The notes: generated from the sequence alone by a model not told the origin. DNA of 64,000 nt from Pseudomonas sp. S37 (GCF_016658545.1 NZ_JACVZC010000010.1:29712-93711); one strand, 5' to 3'; positions 50,822-60,387 are shown, counted from the first letter of the stretch. Numbers and translations: made by a program.

Positions 50822-51718
50822 ATGGCCCACGACCTCCCTCCCCTGAATGCCCTGCGCGCCTTCGAGGCGACCGCCCGGTTCAACAGCGTCAGCCAGGCGG
50901 CTGAAGCGCTGCACGTCACCCATGGCGCCGTCAGCCGGCAGATCAAGGTACTTGAGGAGCACCTGGGCGTAGCCTTGTTCGTCAAGGACGGGCGTGGCAT
51001 CAAACTCACAGATGCCGGTGTGCGCCTGCGCGATGCCAGTGGCGAGGCCTTCGACCGCCTGCGTAGCGTGTGTGCCGAGCTGAGCCGCGATGTCAGCGAG
51101 GCGCCGTTCGTGCTGGGCTGCTCCGGCAGCCTGCTGGCGCGCTGGTTCATCCCGCGGCTGGGGCGGCTTCAGGCGGACCTGCCGGAGTTGCGCCTGCACT
51201 TGTCGGCGGGTGAAGGTGACCTCGACCCACGGCGGCCGGGGCTGGATGCGCTGCTGGTGTATGCCGAGCCCCCTTGGCCGGCAGACATGCAGGTGCATGT
51301 GCTGGCCGAGGAACGCATCGGGCCGGTACTGAGCCCGCATTTCGCTGGCTTTGAACGGTTGCAGGGCGCGCCTGCCAAGGCGTTGCTGGGCGAAGCCTTG
51401 CTGCACACCACATCGCGCCCGCAAGCCTGGCCGACCTGGGTGGTGCAACAGGGGCTGGAGCCTGCGGCCATCCACTATGGCCAAGCCTTCGAGCACCTGT
51501 ATTACCTGCTGGAAGCTGCGGTGGCGGGGTTGGGCGTGGCGATTGCGCCGCAGCCGCTGGTTGCCGATGACTTGCGGGCGGGTCGCCTGAGTGCGCCATG
51601 GGGTTTTTCACCGACCCCGGCGGCGCTGGCGCTGTGGGTGCCGCGGCGCGCCGCTGATGGGCGCGCCGAGCAACTGGCGCAGTGGTTAAGGGCAGAGCTG
51701 TCGCGGCAGAGCGCTTAG
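50822..51718 (+). CDS. trpI: LysR-family activator of tryptophan synthase TrpI
   Basis: A 298-residue LysR protein: [35 protein letters not shown] in parts forms the helix-turn-helix, followed by the effector domain. Its location divergent from trpBA is that of TrpI, which binds indoleglycerol phosphate and activates trpBA while repressing itself. ATG 50822 has AGG five bases before it; the frame is open to 50798 but without need. Confidence 0.93.
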   Translation: MAHDLPPLNALRAFEATARFNSVSQAAEALHVTHGAVSRQIKVLEEHLGVALFVKDGRGIKLTDAGVRLRDASGEAFDRLRSVCAELSRDVSEAPFVLGCSGSLLARWFIPRLGRLQADLPELRLHLSAGEGDLDPRRPGLDALLVYAEPPWPADMQVHVLAEERIGPVLSPHFAGFERLQGAPAKALLGEALLHTTSRPQAWPTWVVQQGLEPAAIHYGQAFEHLYYLLEAAVAGLGVAIAPQPLVADDLRAGRLSAPWGFSPTPAALALWVPRRAADGRAEQLAQWLRAELSRQSA

Positions 51719-52038
51719 TTGCGCTTGCACATCAGGTACGCCGCCAGCAGGCCCAGCGCACCGATGGCCACGCCGGCGGTGGTGTACGGGTGCTCCTGGG
51801 CGTAGTCACGGGTGGCGATGCCGGTCTGGCGGGTACGTTCCTTCACTTCCTCGTAGGCATCGCTCAGCAGGCTGCGCGAATGACGAAGGGCGCTCTCGGC
51901 GTTGCTGCGCATCGCCTTGACTGACTTCTGGGTTTCCTCGGAGGCGTCGTGCTTCAGGTTTTCCAGGCTTTTCAGCAGGCTTTCGATCTCTGCTTCCATG
52001 CTTTCCAGGGACGTTTTACGCAGCGAGTTGCGGGGCAT
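51715..52038 (-). CDS. DUF883 (ElaB/YqjD/YgaM-family) membrane-anchored protein
   Basis: A 107-residue protein with a long amphipathic helix (about 10-75, heptad pattern [11 protein letters not shown]) and a C-terminal membrane segment [16 protein letters not shown] preceding CKRN. E. coli relatives tether ribosomes to the inner membrane in stationary phase. ATG 52038 has AGGAGAG before it. The frame is open far upstream, but the family N-terminus and the ribosome site fix the start. It overlaps the trpI stop by four bases on the other strand. Confidence 0.9.
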   Translation of the reverse strand: MPRNSLRKTSLESMEAEIESLLKSLENLKHDASEETQKSVKAMRSNAESALRHSRSLLSDAYEEVKERTRQTGIATRDYAQEHPYTTAGVAIGALGLLAAYLMCKRN

Positions 52039-52188
52039 GTTGACTCTCCTTTGCAGTATGGGCTGTAAGAATTGCGACCCCCCGGCTGCGGGAAAGTGCG
52101 ATCGAACTTTTGCTTGCGGTGACGGCTCGCAGGTAAACCAGGCCTGCGCTGCTAGGCTCAATCTCACTGTCACCCAAGGAGAGCGCTC

Positions 52189-52404
52189 ATGACCGATCAT
52201 CACACCTACAAGAAGATCGAACTGGTAGGGTCTTCGCCAACCAGCATCGAAGAAGCGATCAACAATGCCCTGGCCGAAGCCGGCAAGAGCATTAAGCATC
52301 TGGAGTGGTTCGAAGTGATCGATACCCGTGGCCATATCCGCGACAACAAGGCCGCGCACTTCCAGGTCACGCTGAAGGTGGGCTTCCGCATCGCCAATAG
52401 CTGA
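52189..52404 (+). CDS. Dodecin
   Basis: A 71-residue dodecin, a dodecameric flavin-storage protein. It shows the family pattern [22 protein letters not shown] and [14 protein letters not shown], with W40 in the flavin-stacking position. It has AAGGAGAG before the ATG. It is divergent from the DUF883 gene, and a hairpin ends it. Confidence 0.94.
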   Translation: MTDHHTYKKIELVGSSPTSIEEAINNALAEAGKSIKHLEWFEVIDTRGHIRDNKAAHFQVTLKVGFRIANS

Positions 52405-52448
52405 TACATCTGCGGGCTGGAACAGCCTGGCGGGATGGGGTATTTAGG

Positions 52449-52478
52449 AAAGGGGTGCCTTGGCGGGCGCCCTTTCTG
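52449..52478 (+). terminator. Likely terminator after dodecin
   Basis: AAAGGGGTGCC pairs with GGCGCCCTTT across a six-base loop (one G-U pair), followed by CTGATTT. It is 45 bases after the stop and 28 before the next gene. Confidence 0.5.
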
Positions 52479-52505
52479 ATTTCATCTGCACAAGGAATGC
52501 GAGTG

Positions 52506-52727
52506 ATGAACAAACTGATTCTGGCGCTGGGCCTGATGTCCCTGGCTGGCGGTGCGCTTGCAGCGGGCAAGCCCTGTGAAGAGCTGAAGGCGGAAATTGC
52601 CGCCAAGCTGGATGCCAAGGGGGTTACCGGCTACAAGCTGGAGATCGTCAATAAAGGCGACCCGGCGGGCAAGGTGATTGGTAGCTGTGAAGCCGGTACC
52701 AAGGAGATTGTGTACCGGCGCGGCTAA
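52506..52727 (+). CDS. DUF1161 periplasmic protein
   Basis: A 73-residue secreted protein: a signal peptide MNKLILALGLMSLAGGALAA, then KPCEELKAEIAAKLDAKGV and a second cysteine in VIGSCEAGTKEIVYRR. The two cysteines likely form a disulfide. E. coli YdgH-like and YnjH-like relatives have no known function. ATG 52506 gives a clean signal peptide; the frame is open to 52455. A paralogue lies at 54485. Confidence 0.88.
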   Translation: MNKLILALGLMSLAGGALAAGKPCEELKAEIAAKLDAKGVTGYKLEIVNKGDPAGKVIGSCEAGTKEIVYRRG

Positions 52728-52734
52728 GGTGTTG

Positions 52735-52826
52735 GCTTCTTCGCGGGTAAACCCGCTCCCACAGCTACGGTGCCGTTCTCAGGCCCTGTGATATCCCTGT
52801 GGGAGCGGGTTTACCCGCGAAGAAGC
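52735..52826. repeat. Paired REP element (family A)
   Basis: CTTCTTCGCGGGTAAACCCG and CTCCCACAG, with the inverse CTGTGGGAGCGGGTTTACCC and GCGAAGAAG. It separates convergent DUF1161 and monooxygenase genes. Confidence 0.88.
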
Positions 52827-53831
52827 TCACTCGGTCTTCAAGGCCTGCGCCATCAATTCATAGGACCGAATCCGGTCCGCATGCTCGTACAGGTCACAGG
52901 TAAAGATCAGCTCATCCGCCCCGGTCTGCTCCAGCAGCACTTCCACCTTGGCCCGCACCTTCTGCGGGCTGCCGATCATCGCCAAGCCCAGGAAACTGCC
53001 TACCGCATCGCGCTCATGGGGCAGCCACAAACCCTCCATGCTTTCTACCGGTGGCTTCTGCATCAGGCTCTGCCCACGAATCAGCGCGAGAATGCGCTGG
53101 TACACCGAGGTAGCCAGATACTCGGCTTTCTCATCCGTCTCGGCCACCACCATGGGAATACCCAGCATCACATACGGCTTGTCCAGCGTGGTCGAGGGCT
53201 TGAAGTGGTTGCGGTACACGCGGATCGCCTCGTGCATGTAGCGCGGCGCAAAGTGCGAGGCGAAGGCGTAGGGCATGCCGCGCATGCCGGCCAGTTGGGC
53301 GCTGAACAGGCTGGAACCGAGCAGCCACAGCGGCACGTCGGTGTCGTGCCCCGGCACGGCGATCACTTTCTGATCATCGGTACGTGGCCCGAGGTAGCGC
53401 GACAGCTCTTCGACATCGTCCGGGAAATCGTCCGGGCCGCCCGCGCGATCACGGCGCAGGGCATAGGCGGTCATCTGGTCAGAACCCGGCGCACGCCCCA
53501 GGCCCAGGTCGATGCGCCCCGGGTACAGGCTGGCCAGGGTGCCGAACTGCTCGGCGATCACCAGTGGCGCATGGTTGGGCAGCATCACCCCGCCAGAGCC
53601 CACACGGATAGTCGAGGTGCCCCCGGCAAGGTAACCGATCAGCACCGATGTGGCCGAGCTGGCGATGCCGTCCATGTTGTGGTGTTCGGCCACCCAGAAG
53701 CGGTTGTAGCCAAAACGCTCGACATGCTGCGCCAAATCCAGCGAGTTGTGCAGCGATTGCGCCGGGCCGGCGTCGGCGCGCACGGGCACCAGGTCGAGGG
53801 TGGAAATCTTCAAGTCACGCAGCTGCGTCAT
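52827..53831 (-). CDS. Luciferase-like flavin-dependent monooxygenase
   Basis: A 334-residue protein of the LLM class: [16 protein letters not shown] at the start, FWVAEHHNM (about 46-54), [35 protein letters not shown] and [15 protein letters not shown]. These FMN-linked enzymes act on small organosulfur or other compounds; the substrate is unknown. ATG 53831 follows GGAGG, which fixes the start against a longer open frame. Confidence 0.9.
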   Translation of the reverse strand: MTQLRDLKISTLDLVPVRADAGPAQSLHNSLDLAQHVERFGYNRFWVAEHHNMDGIASSATSVLIGYLAGGTSTIRVGSGGVMLPNHAPLVIAEQFGTLASLYPGRIDLGLGRAPGSDQMTAYALRRDRAGGPDDFPDDVEELSRYLGPRTDDQKVIAVPGHDTDVPLWLLGSSLFSAQLAGMRGMPYAFASHFAPRYMHEAIRVYRNHFKPSTTLDKPYVMLGIPMVVAETDEKAEYLATSVYQRILALIRGQSLMQKPPVESMEGLWLPHERDAVGSFLGLAMIGSPQKVRAKVEVLLEQTGADELIFTCDLYEHADRIRSYELMAQALKTE

Positions 53832-53984
53832 GGAGCCTCCGCAAAGGTGGTTGGCCACAGGCCTTTTCAACTCTGTATGGGCACATTCGGCGGATTCAAT
53901 GCTTGCTGTGCGATTGCGCTGAACTTGCCGTAGGCCGCTGGCCTCTGAACCCATAAGCACGTAACCCAGTGACCAGGAGGCATC

Positions 53985-54410
53985 ATGAAAAAGACAGCAT
54001 CGGCAATCTGGCAAGGTGGCCTGAAGGACGGCAAGGGCCTGCTTTCCACCGAAAGCGGCGCACTCAAACAGAACCCCTACGGCTTCAATACCCGTTTCGA
54101 GGGTACGCCCGGGACCAACCCTGAGGAACTGATCGGTGCCGCGCATGCCGGCTGCTTCTCGATGGCGCTGTCGATGATGCTCGGTGAGGCGGGGCTCACT
54201 GCGGACCGGATCGACACCGCAGCCGAGGTGACCCTCGACAAGCAGGCGGATGGTTTTGCGATTACCGCCGTGCACCTGGTGCTAAGGGCCAAGGTGCCCG
54301 GGGCCAGCGAGGCGCAGTTCCTCGAGATCGCCAACAAGGCAAAGGAAGGCTGCCCGGTGTCCAAGGTGTTGAACGCGAAGATCAGCCTGGATGCTGCGTT
54401 GGTAGGCTGA
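53985..54410 (+). CDS. osmC: OsmC-family peroxiredoxin
   Basis: A 141-residue thiol peroxidase that reduces organic hydroperoxides. The two conserved cysteines are C57 in [11 protein letters not shown] and C123 in [11 protein letters not shown]. coli OsmC is induced by osmotic and stationary-phase stress. AGGAGG lies before the ATG. It is divergent from the monooxygenase gene. Confidence 0.93.
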   Translation: MKKTASAIWQGGLKDGKGLLSTESGALKQNPYGFNTRFEGTPGTNPEELIGAAHAGCFSMALSMMLGEAGLTADRIDTAAEVTLDKQADGFAITAVHLVLRAKVPGASEAQFLEIANKAKEGCPVSKVLNAKISLDAALVG

Positions 54411-54484
54411 AGCGGCGCAACGATGGCAGTTTGCTGTAGTCTAAACAGCGTCGGCAGCACTACTGCCCTTTCAGGAGCCGCTCC

Positions 54485-54718
54485 ATGATTCGCGTAGCAA
54501 TCGCCGTGTTGGCTTCGCTGGTCGCCACGTCTGCGCTGGCGGCGGTGAAGCCGTGCGAGGAACTCAAAGCCGAGATCGAGGCGAAGATCCAGGCCCAGGG
54601 CGTGCCGTCCTATACCCTGGAGATCGTGCCCAACAGCGAGGTCAAGGACCAGAACATGGTGGTCGGGACCTGTGATGGTGGGACCAAGAAGATCATTTAC
54701 CAAAAGAATGATCGGTAA
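54485..54718 (+). CDS. DUF1161 periplasmic protein (paralogue)
   Basis: A 77-residue secreted protein, MIRVAIAVLASLVATSALAA as signal peptide, then VKPCEELKAEIEAKIQAQGV and VVGTCDGGTKKIIYQ. It shares the KPCEELKAEI core and both cysteines with the protein at 52506, so the two arose by duplication. It follows osmC by 74 bases. Confidence 0.88.
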   Translation: MIRVAIAVLASLVATSALAAVKPCEELKAEIEAKIQAQGVPSYTLEIVPNSEVKDQNMVVGTCDGGTKKIIYQKNDR

Positions 54719-54722
54719 AGTT

Positions 54723-54753
54723 TGAGATTTTGGGGCCGCTTTGCGGCCCCAAA
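54723..54753. terminator. Palindrome from a half family-B repeat, likely bidirectional terminator
   Basis: TTTGGGGCCGC-TTT-GCGGCCCCAAA is a near-perfect hairpin between convergent genes. It has the start of a family-B repeat (as at 47957 and 56796) but not the rest. Confidence 0.65.
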
Positions 54754-54754
54754 G

Positions 54755-55168
54755 TCACGGAATGCAGAACACGTTGCTAGGCTCGTTCACCAGCACTTTG
54801 CGGTTGGCGTCATACAGCAACACTTGCGGCTCCATCACCGGCGCCCGCGCCTCCAGGCGATAACGCTCGCCAGCCTTGAAGTCATCAAAGCGCACGGTCA
54901 GGTAACAGGTACGGTCGCGCGGCTCGGTCATGGTGCCGCCTGAGTAGATTTCATAATCAAAGCGCACCACCAATTCGTGCTTGCCCGGCGTTACCTGAAA
55001 GTAACGGCCGTCTTCCAGGCGCTTGCCGTCCAGGCGGTCGGCCATGATCACCCGGCCTGGGGTCATGGTGTAGAGGTCGACCCAGGCCTGCTTGGGGTCG
55101 ACGGGCGGCAAGGGGCTGGCGCAAGCCCCCAGTGCACTGAGGGCGATCAGCATCATGGGCTGGCGCAT
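54755..55168 (-). CDS. Putative lipoprotein, 137 residues
   Basis: A secreted protein with a lipobox (LSALGAC near residue 15), then PDPKQAWVDLYTM-like and PGKHELVVRFDYEIYSGG, ending NVFCIP. I do not know a function. It is the same length as the next gene, at 55224, and shares the xPxQAWxDL, RYFxVxPGxHEL and GxRYxL patterns, so the two are tandem paralogues. Three later cysteines may form disulfides. Confidence 0.82.
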   Translation of the reverse strand: MRQPMMLIALSALGACASPLPPVDPKQAWVDLYTMTPGRVIMADRLDGKRLEDGRYFQVTPGKHELVVRFDYEIYSGGTMTEPRDRTCYLTVRFDDFKAGERYRLEARAPVMEPQVLLYDANRKVLVNEPSNVFCIP

Positions 55169-55223
55169 GGCAAAACTCCCACTTGCGAGTTACACGCTAC
55201 AAGCATAGCGCCGTTTGCGCGTT

Positions 55224-55637
55224 TCAGGTGCGCTGGCAACCCGCCGGCAGGCCTTGGCCGAGTAGTTTTTGCTGATGGTCGTACAGTTTGATCCAGGGAC
55301 GGAAGCCGATACTGCCGGCCTGCAGCTGGTAACGCTGCCCGGCGCTGAAATCCTTGAAGGTCAGCTTTACCTGGCAATCGCGCCACAGCGGCGCGTCGAC
55401 CGGGCCGATATTGCTGGGGGTAACCGGGAACTGGTAACGCACGGTCAGCTCGTGGCTGCCGGGTTGTACTTCGAAGTAACGGCTGTCGACCCAGTCGCGC
55501 TCATCCACCTGCACGGCGTCAAGCGAAGTGTTGTCGTAGGGGGTGAGGTCGATCCAGGCCTGGTTCGGGTCCGGGTCTGGCAACGTCGAACAGGCAGATA
55601 TCAGCAACAGTGAACCGGCGACCAACAATGCACGCAT
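55224..55637 (-). CDS. Putative lipoprotein, 137 residues (paralogue)
   Basis: A secreted lipoprotein MRALLVAGSLLLISACSTLP (lipobox at C16), with DPNQAWIDLTPYDN, SRYFEVQPGSHELTVRYQF, WRDCQVKLTF and GQRYQLQAG. The function is unknown. ATG 55637 is chosen over 55763 because of AAGGGGGAG before it and the signal peptide. The gene at 54755 is a tandem copy about 56 bases downstream. Confidence 0.82.
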   Translation of the reverse strand: MRALLVAGSLLLISACSTLPDPDPNQAWIDLTPYDNTSLDAVQVDERDWVDSRYFEVQPGSHELTVRYQFPVTPSNIGPVDAPLWRDCQVKLTFKDFSAGQRYQLQAGSIGFRPWIKLYDHQQKLLGQGLPAGCQRT

Positions 55638-55704
55638 GGCGAAACTCCCCCTTGGCGAGATAGTCTTGGAGCGAATCGGCCTTGAGCGAGTCAGACAGTC
55701 CCGG

Positions 55705-56796
55705 ATGCTTCGACTTTTTCTTATGCAGCGCTCAGGCCCTGGGGCACTCGACCGCGTTTTCACCCGTTTGGTTCCGCTGCTGGCAGCGCTTCTGCTGAAC
55801 GGTTGCAGCAGTGCTGCCTACTATGGGCAACTGGCCGAGGGCCAATGGCAACTGCTACGGGCACGCCAGCCGGTGGAGCAGGTAGTGGCCGACCCCGCCA
55901 CCCCGGCGCCCTTGCGCGCGCACCTGCAACAGGCCGAACAGGCGCGCGTGTTTGCCAGCCAGCACCTGAAACTGCCCGACAACCGCAGCTACCGCGTGTA
56001 CGCCGACCTTGGCCGCCCCTACGTGGTGTGGAATGTGTTTGCCACGCCGGAACTTTCGTTGCAGCCGGTGACGCATTGCTTCCCGATTGCCGGTTGCGTG
56101 GCGTACCGCGGCTACTACCGGCAAGGCGCTGCACGTGGTGCGGCGGCACTGATGCGCCAGGACGGGCTGGATGTGTATGTCGGTGGGGTGGAAGCCTATT
56201 CGACCCTGGGCTGGTTTGATGACCCGATCTTGTCGTCGATGGTGGGTTGGGGCGACGAGCGCCTGGCGACGTTGATCTTCCACGAGCTGGCCCACCAGCG
56301 CTTTTATGTGCAGGACGACACCGAGTTCAACGAGTCGTTTGCCTCGTTTGTCGAGCAGGAAGGCACGCGGCAATGGCGTGTGGCGCGCGGGCTGGCACCG
56401 GCTGGCGAGGACCAGGGGCAGCAGCGTGAGCAGTTCATCCGCCTGGTATTGGCCAGCCGTGAGCGGTTGCAGGCGATTTATGCCGGGCCGCTGGATGATG
56501 CGCACAAGCGCCAGGCCAAGCGGGCGGAGTTCGAGCGGCTGAGGCAGGCGTACCGGCAGGTTCGGGATGGTCAGTGGGGCGGGGACAAGCGCTATGACGC
56601 CTGGGTGTATGGGCCAATGAACAATGCCAAGTTGTTGCCGTTTGGGTTGTATGACCAGTGGGTGCCGGCGTTTGCGGCGGTGTTCAGGGAGGTTGGCGGG
56701 GATTGGGGGCGGTTTTATGAGCGGGTTGAGCAACTGAGAAGGTTGCCGGTCGCTGAAAGGAAGGCGGCATTGCAGAGGTTGATGGTTAACTTGTGA
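55705..56796 (+). CDS. Zinc aminopeptidase-like lipoprotein (PF10023 type)
   Basis: A 363-residue predicted zinc peptidase. It has a signal peptide with lipobox (LLNGC), the motif FHELAHQRFYVQDDTEFNE, where HELAH is the metal site with a later glutamate, and a C-terminal YGPMNNAKLLPFGLYDQWVP block typical of this family. The function is not established beyond the family. The start is uncertain: ATG 55705 and 55723 are both possible, and the frame is open to 55543. It is divergent from the lipoprotein pair. Confidence 0.82.
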   Translation: MLRLFLMQRSGPGALDRVFTRLVPLLAALLLNGCSSAAYYGQLAEGQWQLLRARQPVEQVVADPATPAPLRAHLQQAEQARVFASQHLKLPDNRSYRVYADLGRPYVVWNVFATPELSLQPVTHCFPIAGCVAYRGYYRQGAARGAAALMRQDGLDVYVGGVEAYSTLGWFDDPILSSMVGWGDERLATLIFHELAHQRFYVQDDTEFNESFASFVEQEGTRQWRVARGLAPAGEDQGQQREQFIRLVLASRERLQAIYAGPLDDAHKRQAKRAEFERLRQAYRQVRDGQWGGDKRYDAWVYGPMNNAKLLPFGLYDQWVPAFAAVFREVGGDWGRFYERVEQLRRLPVAERKAALQRLMVNL

Positions 56797-56913
56797 GATT
56801 TTGGGGCCGCTTTGCGGCCCATCGCGACGCAAGGCCGCTCCTACAAAGGCCCTGCATACGCTGGAAAATGTAGGAGCGGCCTTGTGTCGCGATGGGCTGC
56901 AAAGCAGCCCCAA
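56796..56913. repeat. Paired repeat element (family B)
   Basis: GAGATTTTGGGGCCGCTTTG, GCGACGCAAGGCCGCTCCTAC and the inverse TGTAGGAGCGGCCTTGTGTC with GGGCTGCAAAGCAGCCCC. It starts at the aminopeptidase stop and ends before the convergent HAD gene. Confidence 0.88.
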
Positions 56914-56919
56914 AGGCCC

Positions 56920-57570
56920 TCAAGCCTTGATAAATGCCTGATGCATCTCGGCCAAGGTCGCAAAGTGGAACGCCGGCGCTTCGGCCATCAACTCCTCCTG
57001 GCTACCAAACCCATACCCCACCGCCACGGCCTGCAAGCCATTGCTGCGCGCGCCGATCAGGTCATGCTTGCGGTCACCGATCATCAGCGTCTGCGCCGGG
57101 TCCAGCCCTTCTTCGTCCAGTAAATGGCGAATCAGCTCGACCTTGTTGGTACGCGTGCCGTCCAGCTCGCTGCCGTAGATCACCTTGAAGTGGTGGTCGA
57201 AGGCGAAGTGGCGGGCGATTTCTCGGGCGAATTCCCAAGGCTTGGAGGTGGCGATGTACAGCGTGCGGCCCTGGCCATTGAGGGCTGCAAGCAGCTCCGG
57301 TACGCCGGCGAAAACCAGGTTTTCGTAGAGGCCGGTCACCCGGAAGCGCTCGCGATAGAAGTTGACCGCTTCCCAGGCCTTGGCTTCGTCGAAGCTGTAG
57401 AACTGCATGAAGGCCTGCAGCAGCGGTGGGCCGATGAAGTGTTCGAGGCGGGCCAGGTCCGGCTCGTCGATGCCCAGCTTGGCCAGGGCATACTGGATCG
57501 AGCGGGTGATGCCCAGGCGCGGGTCGGTCAGGGTGCCGTCGAGGTCGAACAGGATGTTTTGCTGGTGCAT
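56920..57570 (-). CDS. HAD-superfamily phosphatase, Gph/5'-nucleotidase-like
   Basis: A 216-residue haloacid dehalogenase-fold phosphatase: motif I DLDGTLTD (8-15), motif II IATSKPWEFA, lysine and motif III GDRKHDLIGA. The cap is alpha-helical. It resembles phosphoglycolate phosphatases, but the substrate cannot be fixed; the real gph is usually elsewhere with trpEG. ATG 57570 is chosen over 57627, which lies in the REP. Confidence 0.88.
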   Translation of the reverse strand: MHQQNILFDLDGTLTDPRLGITRSIQYALAKLGIDEPDLARLEHFIGPPLLQAFMQFYSFDEAKAWEAVNFYRERFRVTGLYENLVFAGVPELLAALNGQGRTLYIATSKPWEFAREIARHFAFDHHFKVIYGSELDGTRTNKVELIRHLLDEEGLDPAQTLMIGDRKHDLIGARSNGLQAVAVGYGFGSQEELMAEAPAFHFATLAEMHQAFIKA

Positions 57571-57600
57571 GTACGGGGTTCCACTTGAGTACTGTGTGGT

Positions 57601-57682
57601 CTTCTTCGCGGGTGAACCCGCTCCCACAGGGATATCACAGGGGCATACATAGGCCTGTGGGAGCGGGCGAGCCCGCGAATAC
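57601..57682. repeat. Paired REP element (family A)
   Basis: CTTCTTCGCGGGTGAACCCG and CTCCCACAGG, followed by CCTGTGGGAGCGGGCGAGCC and CGCGAA. It lies between the gamma-carbonic anhydrase stop and the HAD gene start. Confidence 0.88.
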
Positions 57683-57684
57683 GG

Positions 57685-58233
57685 TCATTCAGGTTGGTCG
57701 TAGCCTTCGGCCAGATGCTGGTCCTTGAGCTTCACATAATTGCCCGCGCTGTAGGAAAAGAACGCGCGCTCCTTGTCGTTCAGCAACCGGGCCTGTTTCA
57801 CCGGGCTGCCCATGTACAGGTAGCCACTGACCAGGCGCTTGCCGGGCGGCACCAGGCTGCCGGCGCCAATGATCACTTCGTCCTCGACGATGGCGCCGTC
57901 CATGATGGTGCTGCCCATGCCAACCAGAATGCGGTTGCCCAGGGTACAGCCATGCAGCATCACCTTGTGGCCGATGGTCACTTCGTCACCGATGATCAGC
58001 GGGAAACCGTCGGGGTTGAACGGGCCGGCGTGGGTGATGTGCAGCACACTGCCATCCTGCACGCTGGTGCGCGCGCCAATGCGGATGCGGTGCATGTCGC
58101 CGCGTACCACGGTCAGTGGCCAGACCGAGCTGTCTTCGCCGATTTCCACGTCGCCCAGCACCACCGCCGAACGGTCGACGAATGCCCTGGGCCCCACTTT
58201 CGGAGTGTGTTGCTGGAAGCTGCGAATGGCCAT
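57685..58233 (-). CDS. Gamma-carbonic anhydrase family protein
   Basis: A 182-residue left-handed beta-helix protein with hexapeptide repeats: VVLGDVEIGEDSSVWP, VQDGSVLHITH, VTIGHKVMLHGCTLGN, GMGSTIMDGAIVEDEVIIGA. The three zinc-ligand histidines lie in ITHAG and HKVMLHG. Homologues (YrdA, PaaY) may hydrate CO2 or act on thioesters. ATG 58233 is used; 58248 is possible. It is divergent from prlC. Confidence 0.92.
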   Translation of the reverse strand: MAIRSFQQHTPKVGPRAFVDRSAVVLGDVEIGEDSSVWPLTVVRGDMHRIRIGARTSVQDGSVLHITHAGPFNPDGFPLIIGDEVTIGHKVMLHGCTLGNRILVGMGSTIMDGAIVEDEVIIGAGSLVPPGKRLVSGYLYMGSPVKQARLLNDKERAFFSYSAGNYVKLKDQHLAEGYDQPE

Positions 58234-58335
58234 GATAGCGTCTCTCATCTATGCCGATAGGCAGGCTGCCTGCTGCGGTCGGCGTCGATTGTAATTAAGA
58301 TGGGGCAGTGTTTCTTCTGCCAAGGTATCCGAACC

Positions 58336-60387
58336 GTGAGTGCGAACAACCCGCTTCTGCAGCCATACGATCTGCCGCCCTTCTCGCAAATCCGTGCCGA
58401 ACACGTGTTGCCGGCGATCGAAGCGATCCTGGCCGACAACCGTAAAGCCATTGCCGAGATCCTCGAAAAGCAGGGCAAAAACCCTACCTGGGCCGGCCTG
58501 GTGCTGGCCATGGACGAACTGAACGACCGCCTGGGCGCCGCCTGGAGCCCGGTCAGCCACCTCAATGCGGTGTGCAACAGCGTCGAGCTGCGCGAGGCGT
58601 ACGAGTCGTGCCTGCCGGCATTGAGCGCCTACTCTACCGAACTGGGCCAGAACCGTGCGCTGTTCGAGGCTTATCAGGCGCTGATCGCCAGCCCTGAGGC
58701 AGCCAGCTTCGACGTGGCGCAAAAGACTATCCTCGAGCACGCCCTGCGTGACTTCCGCCTGTCGGGTATCGACCTGCCGGCGGACCAGCAGCAGCGCTAT
58801 GCTGAAGTGCAAAGCAAGCTCAGCGAGCTGGGCAGCCGTTTCTCCAACCAGTTGCTCGACGCCACCCAGGCCTGGACCAAGCACGTTACCGACGAAGCTG
58901 CACTGGCCGGCCTGACCGATTCGGCCAAGGCGCAGATGGCTGCTGCGGCCCAGGCCAAAGGCCTCGACGGCTGGCTGATCACCCTGGAATTCCCCAGCTA
59001 CTACGCCGTCATGACCTACGCCAGCGACCGCGCCCTGCGCGAAGAGCTGTACGCGGCCTACTGCACCCGTGCTTCGGACCAGGGCCCGAACGCCGGCCAG
59101 AACGACAACGGCCCGGTGATGCAGGAAATCCTCGGCCTGCGCCAGGAACTGGCCGGGCTGCTGGGCTACAAGAACTACGCCGAGCTGAGTCTGGCGACCA
59201 AGATGGCCGAGTCCAGCGACCAGGTGCTGAGCTTCCTGCGTGACCTGGCCAAGCGCTCCAAGCCGTTCGCCGCCCAGGACCTGCAGCAGCTCAAGGCCTA
59301 CGCCGCCGAGCAGGGCACCCCTGAGTTGGCCAGCTGGGACGCCGGCTACTTTGGCGAAAAGCTGCGCGAGCAGCGTTACAGCGTGTCGCAGGAAGCCCTG
59401 CGCGCCTACTTCCCGATCGACAAGGTGCTGGGCGGCCTGTTCAGCATCGTGCAGCGCCTGTACGGCATCGAAATCGCCGAACTGAAAGGCTTCGACAGCT
59501 GGCACCCCGATGTGCGCCTGTTCGAGATCAAGGAAAACGGCCAGCACGTCGGCCGCTTCTTCTTCGACCTGTATGCCCGCGCCAACAAGCGTGGCGGTGC
59601 CTGGATGGACGGTGCCCGCGACCGTCGCCGCACGGCTGGCGGCCAGCTGCAGAGCCCGGTGGCCAACCTGGTGTGCAACTTCACCCCGGCCGCGCCTGGC
59701 AAACCGGCGCTGCTGACCCACGATGAAGTCACCACGCTGTTCCACGAATTTGGCCATGGCCTGCACCACATGCTGACCCGCATCGAGCATGCCGGGGTTT
59801 CCGGTATCAACGGCGTGGCCTGGGATGCGGTGGAGCTGCCAAGCCAGTTCATGGAAAACTGGTGCTGGGAGCCGGAAGGCCTGGCGCTGATCTCCGGCCA
59901 TTATGAAACCGGTGCGGCCCTGCCCCAGGACCTGCTGGACAAGATGCTGGCGGCGAAGAACTTCCAGTCGGGCATGATGATGGTGCGCCAGCTGGAGTTC
60001 TCGCTGTTCGACTTCGAACTGCATGCCAGCCATGGCGACGGCCGCAGCGTGCTGCAGGTGCTCGAAGGCGTGCGCGACGAGGTATCGGTCATGCGCCCAC
60101 CGGCGTACAACCGCTTCCCCAACAGCTTCGCGCACATCTTTGCCGGCGGTTACGCGGCGGGCTACTACAGCTACAAATGGGCCGAAGTGCTGTCGGCCGA
60201 CGCCTTCTCGCGCTTCGAGGAAGAAGGCGTGCTGAACGCCGAAACCGGTCGCGCCTTCCGTGAGGCGATCCTGGCCCGTGGCGGTTCGCGCGAGCCGATG
60301 GAGCTGTTCGTCGACTTCCGTGGCCGTGAGCCTTCCATCGATGCATTGCTGCGCCACAGTGGCCTGACCGAGGCTGCGGCGGCATGA
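58336..60387 (+). CDS. prlC: Oligopeptidase A (M3 family)
   Basis: A 683-residue zinc peptidase that degrades oligopeptides, including cleaved signal peptides. The catalytic motif is HEFGH at residues 470-474, in TTLFHEFGHGLHHML. It starts at GTG 58336 (MSANNPLLQPYDLPPF), giving the family's normal length. The following gene overlaps it by four bases, and a second M3 peptidase lies behind that. Confidence 0.96.
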   Translation: MSANNPLLQPYDLPPFSQIRAEHVLPAIEAILADNRKAIAEILEKQGKNPTWAGLVLAMDELNDRLGAAWSPVSHLNAVCNSVELREAYESCLPALSAYSTELGQNRALFEAYQALIASPEAASFDVAQKTILEHALRDFRLSGIDLPADQQQRYAEVQSKLSELGSRFSNQLLDATQAWTKHVTDEAALAGLTDSAKAQMAAAAQAKGLDGWLITLEFPSYYAVMTYASDRALREELYAAYCTRASDQGPNAGQNDNGPVMQEILGLRQELAGLLGYKNYAELSLATKMAESSDQVLSFLRDLAKRSKPFAAQDLQQLKAYAAEQGTPELASWDAGYFGEKLREQRYSVSQEALRAYFPIDKVLGGLFSIVQRLYGIEIAELKGFDSWHPDVRLFEIKENGQHVGRFFFDLYARANKRGGAWMDGARDRRRTAGGQLQSPVANLVCNFTPAAPGKPALLTHDEVTTLFHEFGHGLHHMLTRIEHAGVSGINGVAWDAVELPSQFMENWCWEPEGLALISGHYETGAALPQDLLDKMLAAKNFQSGMMMVRQLEFSLFDFELHASHGDGRSVLQVLEGVRDEVSVMRPPAYNRFPNSFAHIFAGGYAAGYYSYKWAEVLSADAFSRFEEEGVLNAETGRAFREAILARGGSREPMELFVDFRGREPSIDALLRHSGLTEAAAA

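Noticed and set aside
52827..54275. A 482-codon version of the luciferase-like monooxygenase
   Set aside because: The extra N-terminus is antisense to osmC; GGAGG before ATG 53831 and the family start fix the shorter form.
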